Assembly: GCA_030035585.1 (NCBI GenBank)
Contig: CM057462.1
Location: forward strand, 144,982,734-145,046,733
Direction of reading: 5' to 3'
Length of the DNA stretch: 64,000 bases
From: Dugong dugon
Lineage: Eukaryota; Chordata; Mammalia; Sirenia; Dugongidae
The position numbers and the translations under genes are program-made. The notes beneath the pieces were generated by a model, which saw nothing but the letters and a program-made list of their open reading frames with translations, did not search any database and was not told the DNA's origin. The stretch's first letter is position 1. Each line of letters begins with the position of its first letter. Shown in pieces: positions 47,901 to 59,084 of this stretch.

Positions 47901-48825
47901 TTTTTGATGTGTGCATTTATTGCTATAAACTGACATCTGAGCACTGCTTTTGCTGTGTCCCAAAGGTTCTGGTAGGATGTGTTTTCCTTCTCGTTTGATT
48001 CTATGAATTTCTTTATTCCATCCTTAATTTCTTCTATAACCCAGTAGTTTTTGAGCAAGGTGTTCGGTTTCCATGTGTTTGATTATTTTTCCTTGCTTTT
48101 TCTGTTGTTGATTTCTACTTTTATAGCTTTATGGTCAGGAAAGATGCTTTGTAATATTTCAATGCTTTGAATTTTGTTAAGGCTTGCTTTATGGCCTAAT
48201 ATGTGATCTATTCTGGAGAATGTTCCATGTGTGTTGGAAAAGAAAGTATACTTGGCTACTGTTGGGTGGAGTGTTCGGTATATGTCTATGAGATCAGGTT
48301 GGTTGATTGTAGCATTTAGCTCTTATATGTCTTTGTTTAGCTTTTTTCTAGATGTTTTGTCCTTCACCAAAACTGTTGTGTTGAAGTCTCCTACTAATAT
48401 TGTGGAGCTGTCTCTCTCTCTTTTCAGAGCTGTTAGAGACTGTTTTATGTATTTTGGAGCCCTGTTGTTCGGTCCATAAATATTTATTGTAGTTATGTCC
48501 TCTTGATGTATTGACCCATTAATCATTATATAGTGTCCTTCTTTATCCTTTGTGGTGGATTTTACTTTAACACCTATTTTGTCAGAGATTAGTATTGCCA
48601 CTCCTGCTCTTTTTTGAGTGTTGTTTGCTTGATATATTTTTTCCATCCTTTGAGTTTTAGTTTTAGTTTGTTTGTGTGTTTAAGTCTAAGGTGTGTCTCT
48701 TATAGGTAGCATATAGACGGATCGTGTTTTTTTATCCATTCTGCCACTGTCTGTCTCTTTATTGGTGCATTGAGTCCATTTATATTCGGCATAAATATTG
48801 ATAGGTATGAGTTTAGAGCTGTCAT
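44982..48825 (-). pseudogene. L1 ORF2p pseudogene
   Basis: Start ATG is the complement of 48823-48825 (MTALNSYLSIFMPNINGLNA); the endonuclease continues in shifted frames (48646-48323, with EGHYIMINGSIHQEDITTIN). The catalytic FADD box is the complement of 46707-46718. Piece 47220-46924 carries [20 protein letters not shown] and [15 protein letters not shown], the front part of the reverse transcriptase. The end (45494-44982) reads [20 protein letters not shown] and [20 protein letters not shown], the usual C-terminal Cys-rich region, down to a TAA. Stops and shifts make it non-functional; length is normal. Confidence 0.92.
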
Positions 48826-49266
48826 TTTGATGTCTTTTTTTGTGTGTTGTTCAGTTTCTTTGTTCCACTTAATTTTCTGTGCTGTCATTTTTCTTTATGT
48901 ATTTTCTTTTCTTCTTTATCATTGTTGTTGATTTTGTGTTTGCTGAGTCTTTATATTTTTCTAGTTTTTTGTTTTGACTTGAAGGATTCTTAGTTTCCTA
49001 TGTGATTACCTTAATATTTGCCCCTATTTTTCTAAGTTTATACAAGTCTTTTATTTCTTTATATCGCTTTGAAATCCTCTCTGTATGAAAATACTATGTG
49101 TACATTTTTTAAATCCTTTTTTGTTTTAATGTTGTCATCTTTTACATATTGACATCTGTTTCCCTATTTTTAGTGTTTAAGCCTTTATTTACTTTTATGA
49201 CTTCCCTATCTTGGTTTATATCTGGTTGCTCTGTCCTGTGTTCTAGTCTTGGGTCGTTATCTGCTG

Positions 49267-50240
49267 TTACTGGTTTTCTAGCTGGAGGAATCCCTTTAGT
49301 ATTTCTTGTAATTTTGGTTTGGTTTTTGCAAATTCCCTGAACTTCTGTTTATCTGGAAATGCCCTAATTTCGCCATCATATTTGAGAGACAGTTTTCCTG
49401 GATATATAATTCTTGGCTGGCAGTTTTTTTCCTTCAAGGCTTTATATATGTCATCCCATTGCCTTCTTGCCTGCATGGTTTCTTCTGAGTAATCGGAGCT
49501 TATTCTTATTGACTCTCCTTTATAGATGACTTTTCATTTATCTCTAGCCACTCTTAAATTTCTCTCTTTATCTTTGGTTTTGGCAAGTTTGATTTAATAT
49601 GTCTTGGTGACTTTCTTTTGAGATCTACCTTATGTGAGCATCTTGAATAGATATCTTGTCATCGTTTATGATATCAGGGAAGTTTTCTGCCAACAAATCT
49701 TCAACAATTTTCTTTGTATTTTCTGTAATCCCCCTTTCTGGTACTCAGTCACTAATAGGTTATTCCTCTTGATAGAGTCCCACGTAATTCTTAGGGTTTC
49801 TTCATTTTTTTTTAATCCTTTTGTCTGATTTTTCCTCAAATAAGTTGGTGTCAAGTGCTTTATCTTCAGTCGCAGTAATTCTGACTTCCATTGCGTTAAT
49901 TCTGCTCCTATAACTTTTATTGAGTTGTTTCATTCTGAAATTTTATTGTTAATCTTCTGGATTTCTGATTGCTGCCTCTCTATGGATTCTTGCAGCCTGT
50001 TAAATTTGTCATTATGCTCTTCTCTAATCTTTTGAATTTCCTCTATTGTGTGTTCTGCGTTTTGCTTTATTTCTTTCCTAATTTCTTAAGAGAGTTCTGT
50101 ATATTAATCGTTTCAATTCTGCCTCCAGAAATTCCAAGAAATTTTCCTCTTATGGAAAATTTCTTGATTTTTTATTTTGGGAGCTTGCTGAAGCCATCAT
50201 GGATTGCCTCTTTATGTGATTTAATATCGACTGTTGTCTC
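49267..50240 (-). pseudogene. L1 ORF1p pseudogene
   Basis: By alignment with 29125-30127 the ORF begins near 50240 and ends with the stop at 49267. The C-terminal piece (49476-49267) is open: QARRQWDDIYKALKEKNCQP, KYDGEIRAFPDKQKFREFAK, LENQ and stop. The N-terminal and coiled-coil regions (50200-49900) have stops and indels. No intact chaperone is encoded. Confidence 0.88.
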
Positions 50241-51597
50241 CGAGTAATCAATAAGTTATTATATTTATTTATTTAATGCTGCGTCCTAGCTTCTTGTTTT
50301 GTTTTGATATGCCCAAATAGGCTGCTCAAATGACCTAGTTTGATTATTGGCACCTTTGAAGGTCTAATGTCCCATCACCAGGTGGTTAGATCTGTTACTA
50401 GGTATGTGAGCTCAGGAGTCTGCCCACTCCTCCTGTATGGATTCATTTCAGGTGCCCAGGTAGATAGCCACCAAGTGTGTGGTATAGGCTCTCACTTACA
50501 GTCCTAGAAAGGCAGGGGTGATTGGTGTAGGCAAAGGCATCTGGCTGCAGCAGGGAGACACACTATCAGCAAGGCAGAGGGCTGATGGCTGCCCCTGAGT
50601 GTCCAGGAGGAAGGCATGTCCCTGTTCCCTAGAGTGTGTAGGTGGGTGGGTTTTGCAACCAGACTCTGAGCACTTAATGTTGTTGGATGTAGGAACTGGG
50701 GGGCACTTCTTTTTCATGGGCCCCTATCGCAGGTGGTTAGGTGGCATGGGTGGAGCCACCAGTCCTCATGCCGCTGATGTGGGTAGGTGAAGACCCTGCT
50801 TAATGGGCAAAGCAGTGTCAAATGCCAAGAACCTGTCACTTCACAGCTGAAACAGTTGAAGTTAGACTCAGGTATATACCCTGTAGTACTGCAGTAATGA
50901 GGGCCTATGCTGCTGAGATGCCTATGCAGGGAGAAAGGCACTCAGAGTCCGTGGAAACCTTATGCTTGTGCCGAGGCAAAGAAGCTGTGCCTACCCTGGG
51001 TTCCTGGCTTAGGGGAACCGGCAGTTTATTTTTTCCCATTTGTTAATTTGTTCACTCTGCAAGGTAGGGGAATGGCTCAGGGCATGTGATGGATCCTGCT
51101 TCTGGCCTAGGGGACTCAGCAGTTGATGAAGCCAGTCCAGGACCCAGTGCAGAGCAGGGAGTGGGGATGTAAATCGGAGAGAGGTTTTTCCCTAAGGGGG
51201 GTGTTTTTGATATGTGTGGTAAGCCGTATGCAATTACTTATCTTTTGCCAATCCAAGTCTGCTTCTCATTGGTTCTGGGTGGCTGTGTACACTCTCTGGT
51301 GCTTGGTGTCTCCTGGTGTGGAAAACATGCCTCCCAAGGACCACTGTTTGCCTGCCTCACCACTCACCCCCGAGCTGATCAGGCCTGAAGGGCTCAGGCT
51401 CTCGCCGAGTCAGCACTGGCAACTCCTGGCTTCCTCTGAACTGTTTCTACCTCCCTCTGCCACTCAGTCTGGTTCCTCAATTCTGCCTTTGTTGTTCAGG
51501 GCTCCCAGGTTGCCATATATAATTGATTCACTTGTTTTTTCAGTCTTTGTTTTGATAGGGTCCACTGGAAGCATCTGACTACTCTGCCATCGTGGCC
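50241..51597 (-). promoter_or_regulatory. L1 5' UTR, minus strand
   Basis: Same region as 27765-29124 of the other copy; about 1.36 kb. A 151-codon frame at 51123-51578 on the plus strand runs antisense to it, and is taken as chance. Confidence 0.6.
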
Positions 51598-52325
51598 CCG
51601 CCCCCGATAACAAAGCTTCTTAAGAAAATGTTCTGCATCCTACTTTGGTGAGCCGCATCTGGGGTCTTAAAAGCTTGCAAGCGGCCAGCTAAGATGCATC
51701 AATTGGCCCCATCCACCTGGAGTAAAGGAGAACACCAAAGACACAAGGGAAGTATTAGCCCTAGAGACAGAAAGGGCCACATAAACCAGAGACTTCATCA
51801 GCCTGAGAAGAACTAAATGGTGCCTAGCTACCACCAATGACTGCCCTGACAGGGAACACAACAGAGAGTCCCTGATGGAGCAGGAGAAATGTGGGGTTCA
51901 GGACTCAAATTCTAATAAGATGACCAGATTTAATGGTCCAACTGAGACTCGAGGAACCCCAGAAATCACGGCCCCTGGATTCTCTATCAACCCAGAAATA
52001 AAACAACTTCTGAGGGCAAAGCTTCCGACAGGGACTAGACTGGACTGTGGGACATAAAGTGATACTTGTGAGGGGTGTGCCTCTTAGCTCAAGTAGATAC
52101 AAGAGACTAAATGGGCAGCTTCTGTCTGGAGGTGAGATGGGAGAGCAGAGAGGGTTAGGAGGTGCTTGAATGGACATGGGGAATCAGGGGTGGAAAGGAG
52201 GGGTGTGCTGTCACAGTATGGGGAGAGCAATTAGGGTCACATAACAATGTATGTATAAATTTTTGTATGGGAGACTAACTTGAAATGTAAACTTTATTTA
52301 AACTACAACAAAAAATAAATTAAAA
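51598..52325 (+). mobile_element. L1 3'-end fragment, 5'-truncated
   Basis: AAAGCTTCTTAAGAAAATGT, GGGTCTTAAAAGCTTGCAAG, GAGTCCCTGATGGAGCAGGA, GGGGAGAGCAATTAGGGTCA and a tail ACTACAACAAAAAATAAATT. It is the 3' UTR of the same L1 family, joined directly to the 5' end of the oppositely oriented L1. Confidence 0.93.
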
Positions 52326-55180
52326 GAAAAGATTGATGCCCCAATTTGCTCTTCCTCCAGTCTAAGGCTAAACTGCCTTATTTCCTGTAACTATTTTCCT
52401 GTTGAAGGTTAAGCTTATTCAGGAGAGCTCTTCCCCCACCTCCCGTCTATAGAGCTGTGGACTTTATGCTATCTCCAAGGCAACTTATCAAAATATTGCA
52501 CAATAAGCTTAACATCTTAAAAAAGAAACATGCCGGGGGCAGATGTCTTTTTACAAATATGGTTAAATATGCTTACAACACTGTTATTTACTGTAGAAAA
52601 TAATTGAATACCTGTAAAAAGTTGGATATCCAAGTATAAAGAAATAAACTATTTTGCAGCTATGATAAAATAAGTATTTATTAAAAATAGTTTTGAAGAT
52701 TGCCAGTATAAAAAAAAAATACATAGTGTAAACCTGTCTCTGCATTATGAAATTTTTTACTTCATATAGTTGTGTACATGTGCATGACAATGAGAGAGAC
52801 AGACAGACAGAGACATTGTGTATGCTGGTAAATCTGTAGAAAAAAGGCTTACTGTAAATATATCATATTTCTTTGGAGGTTGCATTTTTTTATGGAATAA
52901 GGATAGTGTTTTTTTATTCTTGCTATTATGATTTCTGAATTTTCTAAGATATTATTTTCAGTGAGTGAATATTCAAAAAGCTTAAATTATTCATATTTCT
53001 GCTATGAAGTTAAAATGGTTCAAATGGACTTATCAAGACTTAAGTATCCGAGGTATCAGTCAGTACATATGAAAATCTATTGACCTTTAAAAAATGGCCA
53101 GTATCATTACTAATTAGGCAATTACCAAAAAATAAATGATACTCCATTTGTATCTGTCGTATTGGAAGAATTAAGAATAGTTTTATTGTCCAGTTTATGT
53201 GAAGATGTGGAAAAACAGACATTCACATGAAATTGCTGTGAGTATAAATGGAAGCAAAATTTTGGGGGGACAGGATGGTGAGAGCAATCAATGTCTGATG
53301 GTATATATTTTTACTTTGAAATCTCACCATTAGAAATTTATGCTTTTTCTAATCACAAACAAATGTATACAATTAAATTTATATGGATTTATATGTATTT
53401 TGTCTAATAACATTGTAACTATACTATATAAATACATAACATAATAATCATGCGATACTTTGTGGGCATAAAAATAAATGAAAAGTTGTATGTAAGTAAA
53501 GATAGGAACATCTTCTAAGATATCGTGTTAATGAAAAACATCTGATTCCAGAATGATCTGTAGAATGCAATTCCAATTATTTATATAAGACAAATATACA
53601 TACTTAGTGTGTGCATAGAAAATTTAGGAAAAGAAGCATCAAAAATTTGTTTACCATGGTTATTTCTGGGTACCACTGATTGAGGTCCAGGGATTTTTAC
53701 TTTTGCTTCTTTTGTTTCATGGGTATATACTACTTCTATAGTATTATTATTATAGTTAATAATGATAAGAAAATAATCATGGCATATAAACTGCCTTTAA
53801 AGTCAGAGCTGATTTAATTTTTCTTAATTAGCATGCTGAATCTGATATTGTACTTTGAGACTGAAAAATTATCAATGCCATCTTTTTCACCAAGGGAATA
53901 AACATTTTCAGTTTCAGAATAATGACCTACTTTGTTCAGTCATACTTTATTACTGTTAGGTCGAGTTTCTCTAAATCCTCCTGTGTAATCTGGATATTAT
54001 GTAGAATAATAAACGTTCTATTGCATTTAATTAGTTTAGCAATTGAAAGCTCACTAATGATTTCCATTTCTACTCTTCTTTAGTTATTTTTTTAAATTGT
54101 GATTTTTGACAGAGTAATTATTAAGAAAATAAAAAAAATATATGTATAACACTCATGTTTTGGAGGCCATCAGGATGTCCAGAAGAAACTGATATTATAA
54201 CCATAAAAAAACAAAGAGAGGCAGAAACATTGAGCAATATTTAATTCTATCGAAAATGAGTGCAAATATCCATTTCAATAGTACCCAAAGAGTAAATATG
54301 TAAATCCCTAAATTTCAAGGTCAAGAAGTAATTATTATATTAATAATCAATTGTGCTACATCAATTAAAATGTTGAAATTAGGTAATAGAGTATATTCTA
54401 TGTTCAGAGTGACTTTAAAATTGCAAGCATGGCTACTATTTTCCATCACCAATAATTTTAAAATGGAAAATGTATATCCTGGGATAGCAACTTGTATATA
54501 AACATATTTTAAGGCATCTTAAACTCTAAAGAACTGTTTCATAGACAGTATGATGCATTCCTAAAAGTATGCAAAGAATTATATTTGCATACACTAGAAA
54601 ATCCTTCACACACACACACACACAAATTGGTTTAATTCTCCAATTCTTCACATATAAATGTCTAAAAAAAAAAAAAATCTGACCTATAATAAACCAGTGA
54701 TTGTGTCCCCAAATTGAGATTTCAATATTCAGTATCTTTGAATCTTATCAGTAAACTTTTCTTAAGCATGTTTTACACATGAGCATAGGCACTGCAGATG
54801 AAAGGATATAATAAAATCACTGGATCCAATGGTTAAATTAAAACTTTCCAATTCACCTAATTTCTTTCTTTATTATTATCATTTCTATACTTCTTTTCAC
54901 TCTCCCCTCTTACGGTGAACTTCAATGTGCCCTCTGCAACTAGAAAAAACTGCCACTAAATCCATAAATTCTCTCTCCTTATGCCAGATGAATTCATTTG
55001 ACTGGTCTCTTTAGGAAATCCTAACTGTTAAAAATAAGTGATAAAAGCTATTAACAACTCTTTATTATTTTTGTAGTAATTACTAAGACCACAGAGCACA
55101 TTTTACAGACATGAGCATCCCATCTTCTAAATTGCCCTAACCTGAGATCCATGAATGAGCTTAATTGCATCCTGCCAAGC
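52326..55180. other. AT-rich, nothing recognised
   Basis: About 2.85 kb without a credible gene. Contains (CA)n at 54607-54625. Confidence 0.45.
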
Positions 55181-55356
55181 TACTTACCTGCAGGTGATTC
55201 CGGCTCATGGCAACCCCAGGTGTTTCAGAATAGAACTGGGCTCCACAGGGTGTTTATGGCTATGACCTTTTGGAAGCATATTACCAAGCCTTTTTTCTGA
55301 GGTGCCTGTGGGTAAGTTCAAATCTCCAACCCAAATTGCCAACCTTTTAGTTAAGA
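55181..55356 (-). mobile_element. AfroSINE second type, 5'-truncated
   Basis: GCAGGTGATTCCGGCTCATG, CCCAGGTGTTTCAGAATAG, GAAGCATATTACCAAGCCTT, GAGGTGCCTGTGGGTAAGTT and GCCAACCTTTTAGTTAAGAC. Confidence 0.87.
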
Positions 55357-55461
55357 CTCTTTGAAAAACAAATTGACGTATATGTATATGTGTGTTGCCA
55401 TAGGAGTCCTAAATGTTCATTGATTTTGCAAAGCAGTGGGTAAACCCTTTCCATAAAAGGC

Positions 55462-55660
55462 TTGTTGTTACTGTTTACCTTCTAGTCAATTCAAATTCAT
55501 AGCAACCCCATGTGACAGAAAACTACCCCAAAAGGTTTTCTTGGCTGTAATCTGGAAGCAAATCACTAGGTCATTCTCTTGGCGGAGTAGCTGGGTAGGA
55601 TCAAATCGCCAACCTTTCATTTAGCAGCCAGGCAATTAACTTTTACTCAACCAGGTCTCC
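55462..55660 (-). mobile_element. AfroSINE, full length
   Basis: TTGTTGTTACTGTTTACCTT, CAATTCAAATTCATAGCAAC, CAAATCACTAGGTCATTCTC and TTTTACTCAACCAGGTCTCC. Confidence 0.88.
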
Positions 55661-55670
55661 TGTAACAGGT

Positions 55671-55883
55671 TTGTCGTTGTTGTCCTTAGGTGACTTGGAG
55701 TTGATTTTCAACTCATATCAACCCCATGTGACAGAGAAGAATTGCCCCATAGGGTTTTTCAGGCTGTAATTTTCACAGGATCAGATCTCCCAGTCTTTTT
55801 TCCTGCAGAGTCTCTGGTGGGTTCCAACCCTTTACCTTTCAGTCAGCAGTCAAATGCTTAATCATTGCACCACCAAGACTTCT
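55671..55883 (-). mobile_element. AfroSINE with RTE-type tail
   Basis: GTCGTTGTTGTCCTTAGGTG is the complement of CACCTAAGGACAACAACGAC, very near the RTE tail CACCTAACAACAACA. Then CAACTCATATCAACCCCATG, CTGCAGAGTCTCTGGTGGGT and CATTGCACCACCAAGACTTC complete a full SINE. Confidence 0.9.
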
Positions 55884-56589
55884 TATAAAACAATCGCAAA
55901 TCATTGCTTGTTATTTATTTTCTCTACTGAACAAATAAGCAATGATTGCTAGGCTCCACCCATAGAGAAAATGGCTTGTTTTTATAGTTTTTGTCTACAT
56001 CATATATTGATTACAGAATAATATTCAATTCAATATCTTCTTGCTTTGATGATTTTTAAATTGTTGATAAAAGAGCATGATGCATGGTATTTTTATGGCC
56101 TCTAAAGGAGAGTCTTGGAGAAAAAAAAAAGAGAGAGAGTATTTTCATGTCCAATTAACCAGGCAAGAGGGGATCTAAGATGAGGAATACTTGCAACCTA
56201 AGAGTGGCTTTTTTACACAATTCTTTTTACTAACTGAAAATATTTATTAGAAAATAATAAAGTTAGATCCCAGTGCCTCATCTGTCTTCTTGTGTTAAAA
56301 GGGCAGCACTAACAGAGAACCTCCTATTAAATATAGGTGTCATTTTTATTCCTTATGCACCTCTTTCTTTCCTGCAAAATCCCTGAGGGGTGTGAAAATA
56401 AACATACTTGAGTGATTTCACAAGAACTGTAAGTAGTACTTCAAGGTGATTATGTTGTAATTTGATTACTCTTGCTATCTTTTCCTCCTCCAAAATATAT
56501 CAGATTTTTTCTTATTGTGTCATTTCTTTATTTATTGGTCTCTTCATCTGTAATCATGACAATGACCTCAGCACAAATACCATACCCCC
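55884..56589. other. AT-rich, nothing recognised
   Basis: No credible gene or repeat. Confidence 0.4.
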
Positions 56590-56750
56590 GCAAAAAACCC
56601 ATTACTGTCAAGTCGATTCCAACTCACAACAACCCTATAGGACAGAGTAGAACTGCCCCATAGGGTTTCCAAGGAGCACCTGGAGAATCCAAACTGCTGA
56701 CCTTTTGGTTAGCAGCCATAGCTCCTAACCACCACGCCACCAGGGTTTCC
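56590..56750 (-). mobile_element. AfroSINE, full length
   Basis: CCCATTACTGTCAAGTCGAT, CCATAGGGTTTCCAAGGAGC, CCTTTTGGTTAGCAGCCATA and ACCACGCCACCAGGGTTTCC. Confidence 0.94.
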
Positions 56751-57097
56751 AAGAATACCTTAAGTGGTATAAAAAATATGTGAATAAAGCAACAGCCATG
56801 GTTGATTAAAAGTAACATTTCTACTATGTTGGAAGTAATATCCCACATATGCCAGCAATGTAACTAGAAATCTGATTAAATGGCAGTGCAGAACATCTAC
56901 CACAAGCAATTTTGAAGTGCAGATCTGTGATATAAGGGGTGCACAAAATGCATGGTTTTAATTTTCAAGTGTATTTGAGAAGGAAATTTGGTATCGTTTT
57001 ATTGTTGGTTAATGATTTTATTGTATCATGATCAGAGAGTGACGTTTGCATAAAATTGATTCATTTTGAATTTTTTAAAAAATCCTTTGTAGCCTAG
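56751..57097. other. AT-rich, nothing recognised
   Basis: No credible gene or repeat. Confidence 0.4.
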
Positions 57098-57110
57098 TAG
57101 ATAAACATGA

Positions 57111-57321
57111 GGAGTCCCTAGGTGGTGCAAATTGTTAAAGCACTCAGCTGCTAACTAAAAGGTTGGGGGTTTGAGTCCACCCAGAAGTGCCTCGGAAGAA
57201 AGGCATGTCAATCTACTTCCAAGAAATCAGGCATTGAAAACCGTATCATGCACAGTTTTACTCATGACACAGATTCTTACTCCATGTTCGGTAACTCATG
57301 TTCTACTCAGCAGCAACTGGT
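57111..57321 (+). mobile_element. AfroSINE second type with target-site duplication
   Basis: GGAGTCCCTAGGTGGTGCAA, GGGGGTTTGAGTCCACCCAG, CTCGGAAGAAAGGCATGTCA and a tail ACTCAGCAGCAACTGGT. TAGATAAACATGA at 57098-57110 and 57322-57334 is a perfect 13-bp target duplication, so the insertion is fairly recent or protected from change. Confidence 0.94.
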
Positions 57322-57392
57322 TAGATAAACATGAAGAGAATATGTATCCACTATTTTTCAGGTATGTATCTACCTATCTATCATCTATCTAT

Positions 57393-57600
57393 AGGAGCCC
57401 TGGTGGTGCAGTGGTTAAGCACTCAGCTGTTAACTGAAAGGTTGACAGTTCGAACCCAGGAGCTGCTCCTTGGGAGAAATATGTGGCAGTCTGCTTCCAT
57501 AAAGATTGCAGCCTCAGAAACTTGGGGGCAGTTCCACTCTGTCCTATTGGGTTGCTGTGAGTCTAAATCCACTTGACGGCAGTAGGTTTGGCTTGGGTTT
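57393..57600 (+). mobile_element. AfroSINE with target-site duplication
   Basis: AGGAGCCCTGGTGGTGCAGT, CTGTTAACTGAAAGGTTGAC, CAGTTCGAACCCAGGAGC, GAAATATGTGGCAGTCTGCT and CTTGACGGCAGTAGGTTTGG. TATCATCTATCTAT at 57379-57392 and 57601-57614 is a perfect 14-bp duplication. The tRNA-like head is well preserved. Confidence 0.96.
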
Positions 57601-57614
57601 TATCATCTATCTAT

Positions 57615-58636
57615 TCACACATATAAAATCAATCCTTTTTTTTCTGTCACCTCTTCTATTGCTTCAATAATATTTTAAGGCTTTGTTTAATCTATCATTT
57701 TATTTGTTTTTATTCAACTATTCTATTACTTTTCTAATTTTTAACTGCTTTATCTATCAGTCTCCGAGATGTGTGTGAAAACATTCCTCTGTGGCTGTCA
57801 ATTTGCCAATTTTTCCTTGCAATTAGCATTATTTTAAAATATTTCTAAGCTATGTTTTTGGATGCTTGCAAGTTAATAATTTTAATAGCGTCTTGGTGGA
57901 ATATGCTTTCTGGCATTTCCTTCATTTATTTCTCTTTATTTCTGTATTCATGTATATTAAAATAATGGATTAAAAAATTAAAAAGAATTTATTTCCATGG
58001 AATTTGTATTTTACAAGGGTAGATGCACTATGGAAAATTAAAACTAATTATTTTATAATATTGGGTAGTGACATCTAACATGAAGAAGAATAAATTTGGG
58101 TAAGGAGTTTGATGGCAAGCCTCTTTGAGGAGACAATTTTAGAATAGATTCCTGAGAGTACTTAATTAAGTAAGCTTTGTCAGTTACTAGAAAGAGAACA
58201 TTCCACCAAATAGCTGCAATGATCTGGGGATGGAAGAATGCAAGAAAAGTTTAAGTAATGGGAAGAAGAGTAGCTGGCTAAACTAGAGTGAACAATGGGA
58301 AGCATGGAGTAAAATGGTATCAGAGAAGAGGCAAGACGTGCGGAGGATTAAATCTGGATTTTCTTCAATTTGATACTGAAAGCTACTGGAGCTCAGGATT
58401 AACTCTGCTCTAGCAGGGTTTTTTGTTTGTTTGTTTGTTTTAATGTTTACTAGGTGCATTTTCTTTCATCTTTTATTTTGATATAGTCTAGATCATTTTG
58501 TTTTATATGTCTCTTATAAAGAGCACCTTGCTGGTGGTAGGGGTTGCTCCTTGACTTTATCTAGCCTATGATTGTCTTTTTTTTAATATAACAGGGAGAA
58601 AATGTAATGTTGATTAACAAGATATTCTTTGAATTT
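57615..58636. other. AT-rich, nothing recognised
   Basis: Contains (GTTT)n near 58425-58440. No credible gene or named repeat. Confidence 0.4.
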
Positions 58637-58684
58637 GAGATCTCTGGGTGGTACAAACAGTTTGCACTCAACTACTAACCTAAA
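58637..58684 (+). mobile_element. AfroSINE second type, outer copy, head
   Basis: GAGATCTCTGGGTGGTACAA, CAGTTTGCACTCAACTACTA then ACCTAAA. It is split by another SINE and continues at 58899. Confidence 0.87.
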
Positions 58685-58898
58685 AGGAGCCCCAGTGGCA
58701 CAGTGGTTAAGCACTGGCTGCTGACAGAAAGGTCGGCAGCAGTTCGACCCACCACCCGCCCCAGGGGAGAAAGATGTGGCAGTCTGCTTCCGTAAAGATT
58801 ATAGCCTTGGAAACCCTATGGGGCAGTTCTACTCTGTCCTGCAGGGTTGCTATGAGTCAGAAACGATTCGGCGGCAATGAATTTGACTTTTTAGTTGG
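58685..58898 (+). mobile_element. AfroSINE inserted in another SINE, with target duplication
   Basis: AGGAGCCCCAGTGGCACAGT, CTGACAGAAAGGTCGGCAGC, GAGAAAGATGTGGCAGTCTG, CCTATGGGGCAGTTCTACTC and ACGATTCGGCGGCAATGAAT. ACTAACCTAAA at 58674-58684 and 58899-58909 is a perfect 11-bp target duplication. It is one of the least diverged copies here. Confidence 0.96.
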
Positions 58899-59062
58899 AC
58901 TAACCTAAAGGTTGGCAGTTGTAAACCACCCAGTGACACCATGAGAGAAAGGCCTGGCCATCTGTTAATTTAAAGATTACAGCCAAGAAAACTTTAAGGA
59001 GCATTTCTATTCTGTTAACAAATGAGGTCGCCATGAGTCAGAATTAACTGAACAGCAGTGGG
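58899..59062 (+). mobile_element. AfroSINE second type, outer copy, body and tail
   Basis: GGTTGGCAGTTGTAAACCAC, GAGAAAGGCCTGGCCATCTG, GAAAACTTTAAGGAGCATTT, GGTCGCCATGAGTCAGAATT and AACTGAACAGCAGTGGGTAT, completing the head at 58637. Confidence 0.9.
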
Positions 59063-59084
59063 TATGTCTTTTTTGGTTTTCTCT

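Larger units (their letters stand above)
44000..51597 (-). mobile_element. Full-length L1 LINE, minus strand, inactive
   Basis: A 7.6 kb L1 of the same kind as 27765-35375. On the plus strand it begins with a short T-rich tail (about 43994-44009), the 3' UTR, ORF2, ORF1 and the 5' UTR, ending ...CGGGGCCACGATGGCAGAG (read on the minus strand, 51597 leftwards). Its 5' end directly adjoins the 3' UTR of another L1 (51598). Both frames are broken. Confidence 0.95.

Noticed and set aside
51123-51578. Frame of 151 codons on the plus strand
   Set aside because: It runs antisense to the 5' UTR of the minus L1. The related antisense frame at 27637-28023 shares the same residues (for example LTPELIRP), showing it is a repeat, not a host gene.
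55181-55883. Possible CRISPR-like or satellite array
   Set aside because: The repeated units are separate SINE insertions of different types and lengths, and the genome is mammalian.
57393-57470. Possible tRNA gene (A-box and B-box-like motifs)
   Set aside because: It is the head of a SINE with body, tail and a 14-bp target duplication; the acceptor stem does not pair properly.
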